From positions 3,391,501 through 3,455,500 of the forward strand of contig JAXRKN010000041.1 of the NCBI GenBank assembly GCA_038502055.1: a stretch of DNA of 64,000 nt. The letters run 5' to 3'. The stretch comes from Tanytarsus gracilentus. Its lineage: Eukaryota; Arthropoda; Insecta; Diptera; Chironomidae. The notes below the pieces were generated by a model that was not told where the DNA came from, did no database searches, and saw only the letters and a program-made list of their open reading frames with translations. Within the stretch, counting starts at the first letter, position 1. The number at the start of each line of letters is the position of its first letter. The translations under genes and the position numbers were made by a program. Below, piece after piece: positions 47,570-58,981 of the stretch.

Positions 47570-50500
47570 ATGAGTTCATCTCAAGAATTTAGTTCATCTC
47601 AAGAATTGAGTCCAAACGTAAGTTTTTTTAATTTGCTCTAAATTTTTGTGTTGCAAAGACTGGGAAATAAGAAATTTAGAAAAAAAAACATCGGATTTTA
47701 CGCGATTAGGGTCCCTGTACATAATTTCTTAGTAAACCGTGAAAATTAAATTTAAAACTGTAAATTCCTACTGATGGCACTGATGAAATTCAACAAAAAT
47801 ATATTTTTCGTGTAGCTAATGTGTTCATCTTTAATTCAAGACCTTTACCAGAATTTTGCGTTGTCTCGTTCATCCTTAAAAATGGTGTTTTATCTTGCTC
47901 ATAATTTCTTAGTTGATGTCCATAATTTCTTAGTAAATTTGCTCATAATTTCTTAGTAGAAAGTTAAATCAATTTTAGACTTGGAAGCAATAACCAAAAA
48001 GGCATGTTATGCATATTTTAATTGTTGGAAAATATATCAAGATTTTAAGTAAAAATATTTCAGAGTTGTTAAATCAGCATGCAGCATGATATATGCTTAA
48101 ACTTCATAAAATATCCCAGTTTTATGTGTAAATTAAATCAAAAGTCTTAAAAAGACCACAGGATTAATCACAATTGATACATAATTTTAAAAGCCATTTT
48201 AAGCTTGTGATTCTTGTCATAAATTAACACTTGCAGCAATAATTTTATGTCCAACACGCTGAAAAAAGGTCGAGCAAGATGATAGAAAATTCCTATAAAA
48301 ATAATATCTCATTTTTAAGCATCAATGCATTAAAAGGTGAAATAAAATGAAAGTTTAAGTTAGGCAAAAAGCCTTTCCAGTTAAGCAATCAATTTTTACC
48401 ATCAGGAATGACTCATTCAGTCGTGATTTAAAATTATTAATAATTAATTTGGATCATGTTCCTGCATAGTAATTGCATTTCATAATTGCAAATATTTAAT
48501 CTTATAGTTCCGTTGATATCCATTTCCGATGAACTGGATCTTAATTCCGCTGGCATCGCCTATAGCAATTCCACTTCCCAAAATTTTAATTTTATTAGAT
48601 TTTTTTACTGAATTTATGTTAAACTGGTTCTCATGTCCATATCCAGCACTGGATCTTAGTTCCGCTGGATCTTACTTCCAGCACTAATTTTTTTTATTTT
48701 CATTGAACCTTGCACAACCTTGTCTATAAGCACTTACTGCACGTTCCTATATCCAAATTGTCAGTTCCACTTCAAAGGCAGTGCTTGTTGCCCAATTTCC
48801 TTCATATTTGTCAGCAATACCTTAAAATACTTGTTTTCAAATTATTTTCAGCATGTTCACACCCCAAAAATAATTTTTATAGCCAAATCAAGTAATTTTT
48901 TTTTATCAAATTCCAAATAGTGTTTCGGCTCGAGCTAAGCTTGAGCTTGAAAGCTTGGTGATTTTGACTGAAGCTTGAGTACTCGAGCTCGACCTATAAA
49001 GCTCGACGAGCTTCGAGCCTAAAATAACGGTTTTTTTGAATTAAAAGTCTAATACATTTTTTTAAATTTAAGTGTGTGAATGTATTCATATTAATTTTCC
49101 AACCTCTTCTGGTGCATAAATTTCACCGTAATTGACTTAAATAACAGGTAATTTTTATTAAAATCACATATTTTAAGTAAATAACCATTTTTCTTAAATT
49201 TATAACGTGAAAAATGTAAAATTTTTGGTCAAAAAATTTGAAAATTTTCATACAAAGTCAGGCTTGAAAGCTCGACAAAATGATCAAGCCCGAGCCGAGC
49301 CCGAGCCCAAGCTTCGAATACCAAGCTTTCCGAAACTCTAATTCCAAAGACTGCTTCACCAAAATTTACTAAGAAATTATGAGCAAATCAACTAAAAAAA
49401 TATGAGCACTTTTAAAAGATCATTTTTAAGGAAACAGCACCATTTTGGATGAACATCAAACTAATAATTTAAATCTTTGATATTTAATTGACACAAAAAA
49501 AAATAATTCATAAATAATTAAGTGATTTTCTTAAAGAAAATCAATTAATATGCGAAGGCTATCGATGTATGGAAAATCTTATTTAAAGCTTTTATGGCAT
49601 TTAACGTCCTTAAAATTCTGTCGAACCTTTATGACAATGGTGTAGAATGATAAAACACGCAGATTAAACCCTTGAAGTTAGGCATTTGGATTTGAAGACA
49701 AAAAGTTATCGCAATATGAAATTTTACTAAGAAATTATGATCACTAAGAAATTATGTACAGGGACCCTAATTTTAAAATTAATCAATCTACCGACACTAA
49801 AGCTTCATTTGTCTTTTTGAAAATTTAATTAGATTAAAAAAATAAGCTCGAATCTCCTGATATTTTTTATTAGCTTTTAAAATCAGTTTATTATGCAAAG
49901 AATAACTACAACGTCCAAGCTAATAAATCGATATTTTAAGGAGAATTATGTTAAGGGTACATTCTTAAAAAATAATAAAGATTTGTGGACGTATAAGCTC
50001 GAATTTACATGCAAGTCAATAAATTTCCATAAATTTTTAAAAAGTCAGTCTTGAAAAGTAAATTCAGTATAAATATAATGTCATCATTCAGAATTACTTT
50101 AAATTTAAGATTACTTTTTTCAGTGCGTGGGGCATGACCAAATGTTACTGTTAAAATTAAAAAAAACTCATACAAATAAAATTTAAATCTCGACACTAAC
50201 GTCTTACGGCTTCAACATTTTTCATGTCCCACGTAGGATTTTTCCAAAGTAATCTTGAGTTTAAAGTTTCAATTGTTTTAAAACAAACAAATAAAATTAG
50301 TCGTCAACAACCTGTATTAATTATATTTATTTTATTTTCTTTAAAGACGGCCTACAGACCTAAGAGAAGCAGATTCGGGCCTGAGCCGGAAGACGAAACA
50401 CAGATCAACTATGTGGATACATACCAAGCTGTTTATGTTATTACTTCCGAAAGTTTTATAAGAAATCAATCAATTGCATATATAGTGGCTGCTTGCGCTG

Positions 50501-53500
50501 TCTATACAGGCATGGAGGATATATTCTTACAACGGAAGATTAAGATTTTTGTGAGCATTGTGAATTCAGTAAGGGCGAAAAATGAACATGACATCATGGC
50601 AAGGATCGCTGAAGCTGAAGTAGGAAAAGGAGCACTTTTAACGCTTATAATTAGCTATGGTAAGTACAGCTATTATTTAGATTGTAATTGGAGAAAAACA
50701 GATGTAATTAATTTTCAAGGATTAATCAATGAATGTCTTACTGATGTTCACGATAGTTGTATAATTAAGACTAAAGACGCTTTTTTCTGTATATATTACG
50801 CCATTAAAGGGTTGGGGGATGTTAATTTAGACGATTATTCTGATAGTTATGATCGAGAAAATCGGTATGATTTAATTGATATTTATAAATCACTTAAGAT
50901 TTTATCATTCGATAACCTAACTACGTTAGAAAATTACATAAAAGATGTAATCAAGGTTGATGTAATCCAGGTTGATGAACCAATAACTATCTATAAATTG
51001 GTTCGCAAAGAGACAGAAATTAAAGATATAACCTCAGCGAGTTTATCCTCTCAAGATGCTAATTCGGAAAATGCACATAAGATAAGCCCCCAGAGCTCTA
51101 AAGATGTAAATATGAGTATTGAGAGCTCAAGTTCTAAAGAATTAAATATGAGCGTACAGAGCACCAGCTCTAAAGGCGAAAATATCAGCCCGCAGAGCTC
51201 CAGCTCTAAAAACAGCACAAATATGAGCCTACGAAGTGTGAGTGATTTTGAGATAATCAATAAGCTATCTCAAGAGCTATCTGGGATGAGCATTGAATCT
51301 ACTGATCAGCGATCTAAAAATTTTTTGGTCTATACTCAACAAGCGGAATCACAACTAATTGATCCTTTCAACCAGGAAGAGTTTGACGAACAAAATAAAG
51401 AACTAGACGCGATGCTTTCACAAGAAAACCTTTCTAAAGTCGTGGTCCCTAAATTAGAGCCAGTTTCACAAGAAAATTCAAAATTAGATTTAAATTTCGA
51501 AAATTTGAAAAATTACACACAGTTCATCGCTTCACACTCAAGTTCGCAGAGCTCATTTGATGCCTCGAAATATGTTCAAGTAGTAGATACAAGTAGTGCT
51601 TACTATAACGATTTCGTAGAAACCGAATTAGAGCTTGTTGCTATTACTCCTGCAAAATTTAACCATTTTGCAATGGGCGTGGGACTTTCTTTTCCGGTAT
51701 TCAGTGCAATACACAAACCGAAAGGGCTACAATACTTAAAAAATAATATACGTGAAATCGGTGAATATCACGTTGCTCTTGCAAAGACCTTGTTTCATAG
51801 GGCAAACTTAAATAGTCGCAAGGTGCTGCAGGCACAACCTATTGAAAATTATTATACCAATGTTAAAACCACACAAGAGGGAAAAATCAATGAAATTTGG
51901 CTCAAGCTTAAATTGATTCGCTTATTTTTTTGCACGGACGAAAATGATGGTAATCAACAAGGATTTTCGTTGCTTAAAGTTGAACCGAACGATTTGGTCA
52001 AAGAAATTAAATCTTTTTTGCGAGACAAAGATAACTTAATAATTGAAGTTATAGATGAGGGAAGTAAGCGCCAGGAAATCTGGACTTGTGTGTGTGTTGT
52101 CCAATATGAAACGCTTTATGCTTTTTTATATTATAAGAAAGTAGCAAAGGCTAATGGTGATGTTAAAACGCATTACATTAAATTCTTCAATAGCGTTGAC
52201 AATCTCGCAGTTTTTGTGCAAGATTTTTTAAAGACGAAGAAGCAAAACAAGAATTACAATTTTTTCACCATGCAACACATTTGTGAATTTGATAGATACA
52301 TTAGTAATCAGTTAGATGCTTCATATTTACAACTTGATCATGTTGCACATGATGCGCTGTTCCAAAAATATGCATATAACAAATTGTTATCTTCCGACGA
52401 AATGATAGAGAGAGGGATAAGACTCTCTGTCATAGATCAAGATAAAGTTAGAGCCCAGAGTAAATGCGTGGTTGTAGCTTGCGAATTGCTCACTACTAAA
52501 CGGCGATTGAAAGATTTCAAATTTCCTTATTTTTGCGATGATCATCTCTATATTTTAAATGAATTCTTAGCTTTTGTTAAAGACTTAAAAGCTCCTTGTT
52601 GCTGTGGTGAAGACACTGTTAATTATTTTGAAGCACTATGTCAACAATGTTCGCGAGATGGTCTATTTACTGGTAATTTTAAGAAAGAAAAAAGTAAAGA
52701 GATAAACTTTTTACAAATGTATAACTGCATAATAGAAGCTGTTGATAAACTGCTTCCTAAGGGTTGTAAGAAAAATTTTTACATCGGACAAACAACAAAC
52801 ATAGTTAGAAGATTGGAGGCACATATACAAGGTTCCTTTAACCTTGTATATTGGAACCTTATAAAGATCTTTGAAGCAAACAGCTCCGAACAGGCAATGC
52901 TAGCGGAGATGATTGCTACAACTCATTGCTTGATGAGGGAAGACCTGTGTGAATACATGGGTAATAAGTCCTGTGGCGATTTAAATAATAACGCTATCAA
53001 TAACGGGAAATTCGCTATTTATGTAAAGATTGATAGGTTAGGGGATAATAAAGCTGTAGACTTTAGGTGCTCAGATGAATTTTTACTACTTCAGAAAAAA
53101 GCTTTGGCAGTAAGCACACGAGACTTCAGAACATTAGATGAGCAAAGAAAAGCTCACAAAGCATTTTTAGATGAAAACATCGGAGAAGCTAAACCTTTTA
53201 ATTTTAAAAACGGCAAATCGGACTTGTCCACGGAAGAGCTAACATATATAGTAACAGAAGCGATGAAAAAAAGATTTAGCACTCATAAGCCAGGTACTTT
53301 TTTTAAATTTGGCATAACTTCTAATTTCAATGAGAGAATGGGGCATTACAAAAAAAATTATACAATCTATGACGATTGTAAGAACCCAAAAAATATACTA
53401 CTTGAAAGCGGTAAAGAATATCAATCGAGTAGTATTAACGGGAGCCTAAAGAAGAAGATGTCTCCGGAAGACATTAGAAAATCTGAATGCCTTGCAATTT

Positions 53501-54129
53501 TCTTTTGTTATTATGACCGGAGCTTTGCTGCACATACCGGATACATTTTGAATAAAGCTGCAGGGGGTCGATTAACTGACTTTGACACTTTTGATTCAGA
53601 AGGGCTAATTAAAAAAGATTTAACTCTTTATTTTGTATCTGCTGTTGAAAGCTATAAGGAACCTGAGGAACCAAAACTTGATTTCAAAGTTTGTGATTCA
53701 AAATATTATAAGATTATGCAATCAGGAAGAATAAATTGGAATTATTTATGGGGACTTCCTGATTACATTGATGAGCACCTTAATAAAGGTAGAAATGAAA
53801 CAGAGAAAATAACTCTTAAATGTGTTAATCATGTTAGTAAAAACATTTCTATTTGTGGTTCAGCATACGCCACTAGTCAATACCTAGCAACACATACAGA
53901 AAAATGCGACGATTGCAAAGGTGGCTTACCGGCTCAAATTTGTTTTCAATGTAATCTTACATTTAAAACAGAACAAGAGCTTGAAGACCACCAGGTAAGA
54001 GCCCACCAAGACATAAAATTAGGAAGGCGCCTAGATTTAGCGTATCTTTCCACTTGTGCGAAAAGACAACTCAAATTATACGAATATAATCAGTATGATT
54101 ATATTCTACAAGAATTTCCAGAAAACTAA
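47570..54129 (+). CDS. Large protein with two GIY-YIG-like motifs and C2H2 finger
   Basis: Exon 2 (50347-54129) is a 1260-codon frame. Its in-frame region before 50347 looks like an intron end (T-rich tract, then TTTAAAG). A short exon at 47570-47617 (MSSSQEF..., phase 0, donor GTAAGT) fits exactly and gives 1276 residues; this start is inferred. Residues about 270-330 are a Ser-rich linker with SSSK-type repeats. A cysteine cluster (CCCG...CQQC) precedes the first GIY-YIG-like motif near residue 828 (NFYIGQTTNIVRRLEAH). A second, weaker motif lies near residue 1001 (FKFGITSNFNERMGHY). A C2H2 finger (CFQCNLTF...H...H) starts near residue 1215. GIY-YIG domains are usually nucleases that use a Tyr/Arg/Glu active site. 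No reverse transcriptase is present, so it is not a Penelope element. AATAAA signals lie at 54140 and 54158. The biological role is unknown. Confidence 0.75.
47709..49767. mobile_element. TIR element with subterminal repeats, non-autonomous
   Basis: The termini are a perfect 25-bp inverted repeat starting GGGTCCCTGTACATAATTTC at 47709 and ending at 49767, flanked on both sides by TA. The word CATAATTTCTTAGT recurs inside each end: on the left near 47719, 47902, 47925 and 47946; on the right, inverted, near 49370, 49730 and 49743. The inner clusters are also arranged as mirror images. No transposase ORF remains. TA flanks suggest the Tc1-mariner/pogo superfamily (inference); the architecture resembles the Tigger-like element at 25721 but the motif is different. 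Confidence 0.75.
48918..49340. mobile_element. hAT-like MITE with 8-bp target duplication
   Basis: The 423-bp element starts TAGTGTTTCGG and ends CCGAAACTCTA, and is flanked by the identical 8-bp word ATTCCAAA at 48910-48917 and 49341-49348. Its interior is rich in AGCTCGAGC/AAGCTT-type words near both ends, in inverted orientation. An 8-bp duplication with short TIRs is typical of hAT elements. No transposase is present. It interrupts the larger element at 47709-49767, so it inserted later. Confidence 0.8.
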
Positions 54130-54163
54130 GCTGTGCGAAAATAAAAAATTTGTCACAATAAAA

Positions 54164-55499
54164 GCTTGTAGAACCCAAGCATTTAATTTGTTTTTTAACA
54201 TTAAAAAAAACAAGTTAGTAATAATCTTCAAAGCAGAACATTATTAGATAATAATATTCAAAGACATACATGTTATAAAATTAAGAAAGGCGATGGTTAA
54301 AAAATAAAATTAGATCATAATTTTTTAAAAAAAATTTTCCTCAAAGCCTTGATAGTTTTAAAACTAAATTTAGATCATAATTTTCTAATACATAAATCTT
54401 ATAAAATTAAGAAAGGCGATGGTTAAAAAAGTGGAAATCTCATTACAATGAAAATTTAAACCTTTGAATATAAAAAATTGAGGAAAATTTCTCCAATTGC
54501 AAGATTAGCATTTAGCACACAAATTCAACTAAAAATCATATGTTAAACTAGATCTTATGAAACGTAAGAGTTAAAAATTCCAAGCACCACAATAAAAACC
54601 AAAGACATCTAAATTCACAAAGATCGTTGATTCAAGTTTTCTTAAAAGCTTTCATAAATTTCCATTTTTTAAAGAGTTTGTAATCGAACAAACGCGATAA
54701 GGAAAAAAATAAAAATTAATTGAATATCATGTATTGAAAAAACCTTTGACCATCGCAGTAAAATTAAGCAACTCAAAAAATTTAATAGAATGTAAGCTTA
54801 GAAATAAATTAAGTTTTAATTAAATTACATTTTTTTTGTAACAATTTGGTTTACGATTTATAATTTTAATTGTGTGAAAATTTAGAAATAAAATTTTTTT
54901 CAAACATGATTCTTCTTGTTTTTAGATATAAAATTTTTTAAGTATTTTTCCCTTTCAGGACTAAAAATTGGCTGTTTTACATTTGATGAATTTAATATTC
55001 GGCAATACAATAACTTTCGTTCTCTCTCTTCTTTTTTCTCCTTTTTAAGTCGGTGTGTGAGTCTCAAACAAAATTTTCAAGTTTTAGCTGTTCTAAACTT
55101 TATTTTCCTCATCTCGTCTCTTTTTTTTCTTCATTAATTTGAGCAGTAATAATTGAAAGATGAAAGTTACAACTCTTAATTAAATAATTAAAAATTATTC
55201 TAAAAATATTATGAAAATTTTCGACTAGTCATTCTATTTTTCTTGAAAAACTGTATGTTTATGAGAATCACTCTGCACATTTCAGGGTATAAAGCAATAA
55301 AAAACATAAATTGGAAAAATATGATAATTCACAGTCATTTTGTCTTTTTACAGTGAGCATCTTTAAACAGTAGTGTTGGTGTTGCGTAGATTAGAATAAG
55401 GAGTACACAAAGTTTTTTTCTACCTGCATCTTTACATATTTCTTCCTTTTTATGTTTTTTTGCTCTTACCAGTTGTGTACCATCCTTCAAAGAGAAAAG
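54164..55499. other. Gap between the GIY-YIG and JmjC genes
   Basis: AT-rich spacer of about 1.3 kb without a supported ORF. It holds the direct repeat listed at 54272-54430 and must include the JmjC gene promoter and 5' UTR. The open frame 54916-55137 is low-complexity and unsupported. Confidence 0.4.
54272..54430 (+). repeat. Direct repeat of a 32-bp word
   Basis: TTATAAAATTAAGAAAGGCG and the 12 bases after it occur identically at 54272-54303 and 54399-54430, 127 bp apart. Between them TAGATCATAATTTT also occurs twice, about 60 bp apart. The repeat lies just 3' of the GIY-YIG gene polyadenylation signals. Confidence 0.7.
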
Positions 55500-57777
55500 A
55501 TGTCAAACAAAATAGATAAAAAACCGGAAGACATTATTAATGACTGTGTAAAGGATTTTGAGTCAATTCAAATACATAAGCAGCCTAGAGATTATTCCGG
55601 GACACTAGATGATTTTTTTAAATCACTTAAAACAGAGGAAAAACCTAAGCTTAGAGCTTTTAAAATTGAGTTTAACGATAGTGCAAAAACAGCTCAAGAC
55701 AGAATTTACACACTTTTAGAAAAAAAAAAAAAAGTCAAAAGTGCAAGATAAATATCTTTATCTTGAAAGAGATTATAAAGAAAATGGCTACCAAGCATCT
55801 ACAGTCTATTTACAGGCTCTCGAAATTATACCTGATGTAATACCTGAAGAAAACTCTGAAATCAACAAGCAGAGATTTTTCCCGAAAACTTTATTCATGT
55901 TTGGATATCAAATGTATTTTAATCAAATGGTAAAAAACTCAGTCGAAGAAATTTCTGAAGAGGAGAAAAGAGTTAAAAACATATTTCTAAACGGCCGCTT
56001 TAAGTTTCCAACTAATAAGAGTTTGCTAGAGTGGCTTGAGCAGATTGTGGATTCATGTCCTTATCATGCTAATTACGAATCAACGATACAAGTAGAGGAA
56101 GATGATAAAAAATTTACTATTGAGAGTATTACTTCGTCCTTCAATAAGTACGAAGGCGACGAAATTAAAGGAGTTACAACAGAAACCTTTTATAGAAATG
56201 GAAGTGAAATTTCTATTTTTGCTTATCACTGCGAGGACAGCAATCTTTCGGCTGTCAATCTATTTTATTCAGGAGAAGGATATAAAATTTGGTTCATCTT
56301 AAGCACTAAGGCAACAAAAATAGTTAACGAACACTATGCCAAGTTGTTACCCGAAGATAATGGATATTGTGAAAATTTCATGAACTCAAAAGCTTTTTGG
56401 CCAAACCCAATCGAGATAAATAAGTTATTAAAATCATACGAAGAGTCAGTTTATGTAGCCGTACAGAGAAAAGGTGAAATGATCTATGTTGGGCCATCGG
56501 AAGGACATTGGGGGATCAACTATGGGCACAGTGTTGCTGCTGCCAAAAACCTATGTGAGCCAGAAGATTTAGAAATTTACAAAAAGGCTAATTTTTGCGG
56601 AAGCTCTAAAGGAATGAGAAATTTTATTGCAAGTCATCTTAAACAAGAAGTTGACTCTTTTGGCACGCTTTTGAAATGTGACCATGACGAAAACACTCCG
56701 TTACACATTAAACATCCATTATTAACAAAACTACAATTCAAAGCTCATTCTAGGCAAACCGATAAAGAACTCCTGGTAGATAAAAATTCAACTATTCTTT
56801 ATCTAAAAAAGAAGTTGAGCAAGGATGAGGCTTTAGAACAAGAAAAACCGAATGTTGGGGAAAATCAGAAAGTAACCGTTTTAGAGGATGTGTATCTTGG
56901 CAAATATGAACAAGTAAGTTTCATCCTTGAAGTTTTTTTGTCACTAACATTATATTCAATTTTTTTTTATAGCCATTAAATTCAAATGAGGAAGCTATGC
57001 GAGGACACCATCTGCCTGATACACCTGTAACAGTTATTAACGAAGTTAATAACGGCCTAAACAAAACACCAGACATGAGATTAAGTGAAAATCAAGGTGT
57101 TGCTGTCGAAGTAAGTATTGAAACTAATTAACAAAATATTTTTTTTTAGAAATCAAAAAAATAGGATTTTAAATTAACCACGAAAAAAAATTCTCTTAAA
57201 GATTCAACCAACACTTAATTTGCCAGCAAACAGCATTGATGATCTTTTTAGATTAAACGCCAAAATTTCAAGTGATGACAACTTTATGCAAGAGATTGTA
57301 AGTTTTCTAAAAGTTAAATTAAAATTAATTAAATTTTAACTTTTCCTTTTTTAGTTTAAGAAATGTATTTCCAATACCAACAAAGTATTAGAATATACGA
57401 AGATTGGTTACTTTAATGCAATGTTTAAGCCAATCATGACCGATAAATTGCTACATGAAAATTATTTTTGCGTGGAAAAATATAAAAAGGGAAGTAAAAA
57501 TGATGAAACACAACAACATTATATTTTTAAGGACGATTTTAAAGCGATTTACGACTTGCTACATGATGTACTACACCATCTGTTTTTAAATCACTCGAGT
57601 CTCAAAGGTAACAAGGAAAATGAGGGTGTCACTGTTAAAAAGATCACAGATCTATTTGCGCGAAAGTTTACGGGCATGAAATCAGTCAATTCAAAAAGAG
57701 AGAAAAGGCCACGTGTTAATGTTGCAAGTCGTTGGTCACCAAATAAAAAATTGTGTACTTCCTCGAGTTATAAATGA
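55500..57777 (+). CDS. JmjC-domain oxygenase-like protein, four exons
   Basis: Exons 55500-56913, 56973-57110, 57202-57297 and 57355-57777 join in frame, about 689 residues. The JmjC core lies in exon 1. Metal ligands are HxE in FAYHCEDSNL (His codon 56227, Glu 56233) and the distal His in GHWGINYG (56506). The conserved Asn (AVNLFYSG) and the 2-oxoglutarate-binding Lys (GYKIW, 56284) are present, and the flanking GVTTETFY, VQRKGEM and AAAKNL segments match the KDM4-type fold. JmjC enzymes are Fe(II)/2-oxoglutarate dioxygenases, many of them histone demethylases; the substrate here is unknown. No PHD or Tudor domain is seen. The C-terminal 140 residues (exon 4) form a separate basic module faintly like DUF4806. 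The frame breaks at a 14-A run (55720-55733); removing one base restores it. AATAAA lies at 57888. Confidence 0.75.
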
Positions 57778-57907
57778 TTTTTTATGTACTGATGCTCTCA
57801 AAGTTTATTTTCCAATCTACTTAAAAATTTTACTCTATCCATGTATATTTTTATAAAATAATCCTTTTTCCGAAATGTCAGATAATGAATAAATTTAAGC
57901 GGAAAAA

Positions 57908-58045
57908 TATGTAAAAACATATTGAAGAAAATATTGAAGAAAATATTGAAAAAATATCGAAAAAATATTGGAAAAATATCGAAAAAATATCGAAAAAATA
58001 TTGGAAAAATATCGAAAAAATATATAAAATAAGATAGAAAAATGT
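57908..58045. repeat. AT-rich array, counterpart of 45958-46205
   Basis: Irregular units of the types GAAAATATTGAA and AAATATCGAAAAA lie directly after the JmjC polyadenylation signal. They share with the array at 45958-46205 the exact word AATATATAAAATAAGAT and the word AATGTATTGAA. The two arrays are in the same orientation. Confidence 0.65.
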
Positions 58046-58655
58046 ATTGAAAATAATGTTAAAGCAATTTACTTGTCGAATTTTATTGATATTTTTTTAG
58101 CAGAACGTTATCCAAGTGTTTAATTTTTTTTTAAAATATATAATTTCCTTCAAAATTTTTTTTCACTATTTGATTTTTTCTTTCTTTCTTTGTCTGTTTT
58201 TGATTTTAAAAGGATTTTTTTCCTGCACAATATTTGATTAAATTTTATATATAAGATACATAACATGCTGTTGCATGTTATTTTGTAGTTTACAAAACCG
58301 TTACAGGTGTGAAGAGAAAATTATGATTAAAATTATTTGATATTAATGAGATGAATTATGATGCTTTAAAATAAGGCCCAATTATAAAAATTAAAGATGT
58401 AAAAATGCTTTATAAAACAGTTAATTGTGAATTGACTTTCGATAAAGCCGGACTCATTCTTTAAAAAAGTTGAAAAGCTTATTTTAAGAAAGCTTTTCAA
58501 AAACTTTTTTGTTTACTTTGTTTGGATTAGATTTAATTTCACCGAGTTACGTTCCCTTCAGTCGAATTTAAATCTTTTGTTTATATTTTGAAAAATTATT
58601 TAATTTTCACCTGGTATGTAAAAATTAAATTTCGAGTGATAATAAACGAAAAATT
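58046..58655. other. Promoter-side gap before the dicistronic-type locus
   Basis: AT-rich sequence with no ORF. It should hold the promoter of the gene starting at 58656. No TATA box or initiator is clear enough to call. Confidence 0.35.
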
Positions 58656-58981
58656 ATGTTTAAATACAGCATAGACGAGACATTGCGTCGATCTCGAAGG
58701 CTACTCGATGGAAAATTGACTTATACAAGCTGTTTATTTCTCATGTGGATTTCAACTAAATTTTTTTTTGCTGTTGATGTTGATAAGAAAGGTAATTATT
58801 TTAATAAACTTTTAATTCATCAATTAACCCAAAAATTCTTTTAGATTCACTTTCAATATGCATCGATGATAATTTGACAACACAGATACAGGTAAGAATA
58901 AACTAGAAGATTTTCCCGCTTGCGCTCGAAATTGTAACAAAAACAAACTTTCTTATTAATACGCAGCATAAACCGAGATGA
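58656..58981 (+). CDS. Small membrane ORF overlapping the next gene's start
   Basis: Exons 58656-58791, 58845-58891 and 58967-58981 join in frame across 53- and 75-bp introns to give 65 residues. The start MFKYSIDETLRRSRRLLDGK is basic and is followed by one hydrophobic segment (about residues 24-40, CLFLMWISTKFFFAV), suggesting a single-pass membrane or mitochondrial protein. The stop TGA (58979-58981) overlaps the ATG (58978-58980) of the long ORF that follows, in the same final exon. The two may therefore be translated from one transcript. I recognise no family. Two in-frame introns argue that it is coding rather than a random upstream ORF. Confidence 0.5.

Larger units (their letters stand above)
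47618..50346 (+). other. Long first intron of the GIY-YIG gene (inferred)
   Basis: The interval is bounded by a GTAAGT donor after 47617 and a T-rich acceptor ending at 50346, and the phases agree. No coding sequence is supported inside. Most of it is occupied by a TIR element at 47709-49767 that contains a second element at 48918-49340. Confidence 0.5.

Noticed and set aside
51051..51260. Minus-strand Leu/Glu-rich ORF
   Set aside because: It is the reverse reading of the Ser-rich AGCTC repeats in the GIY-YIG gene.
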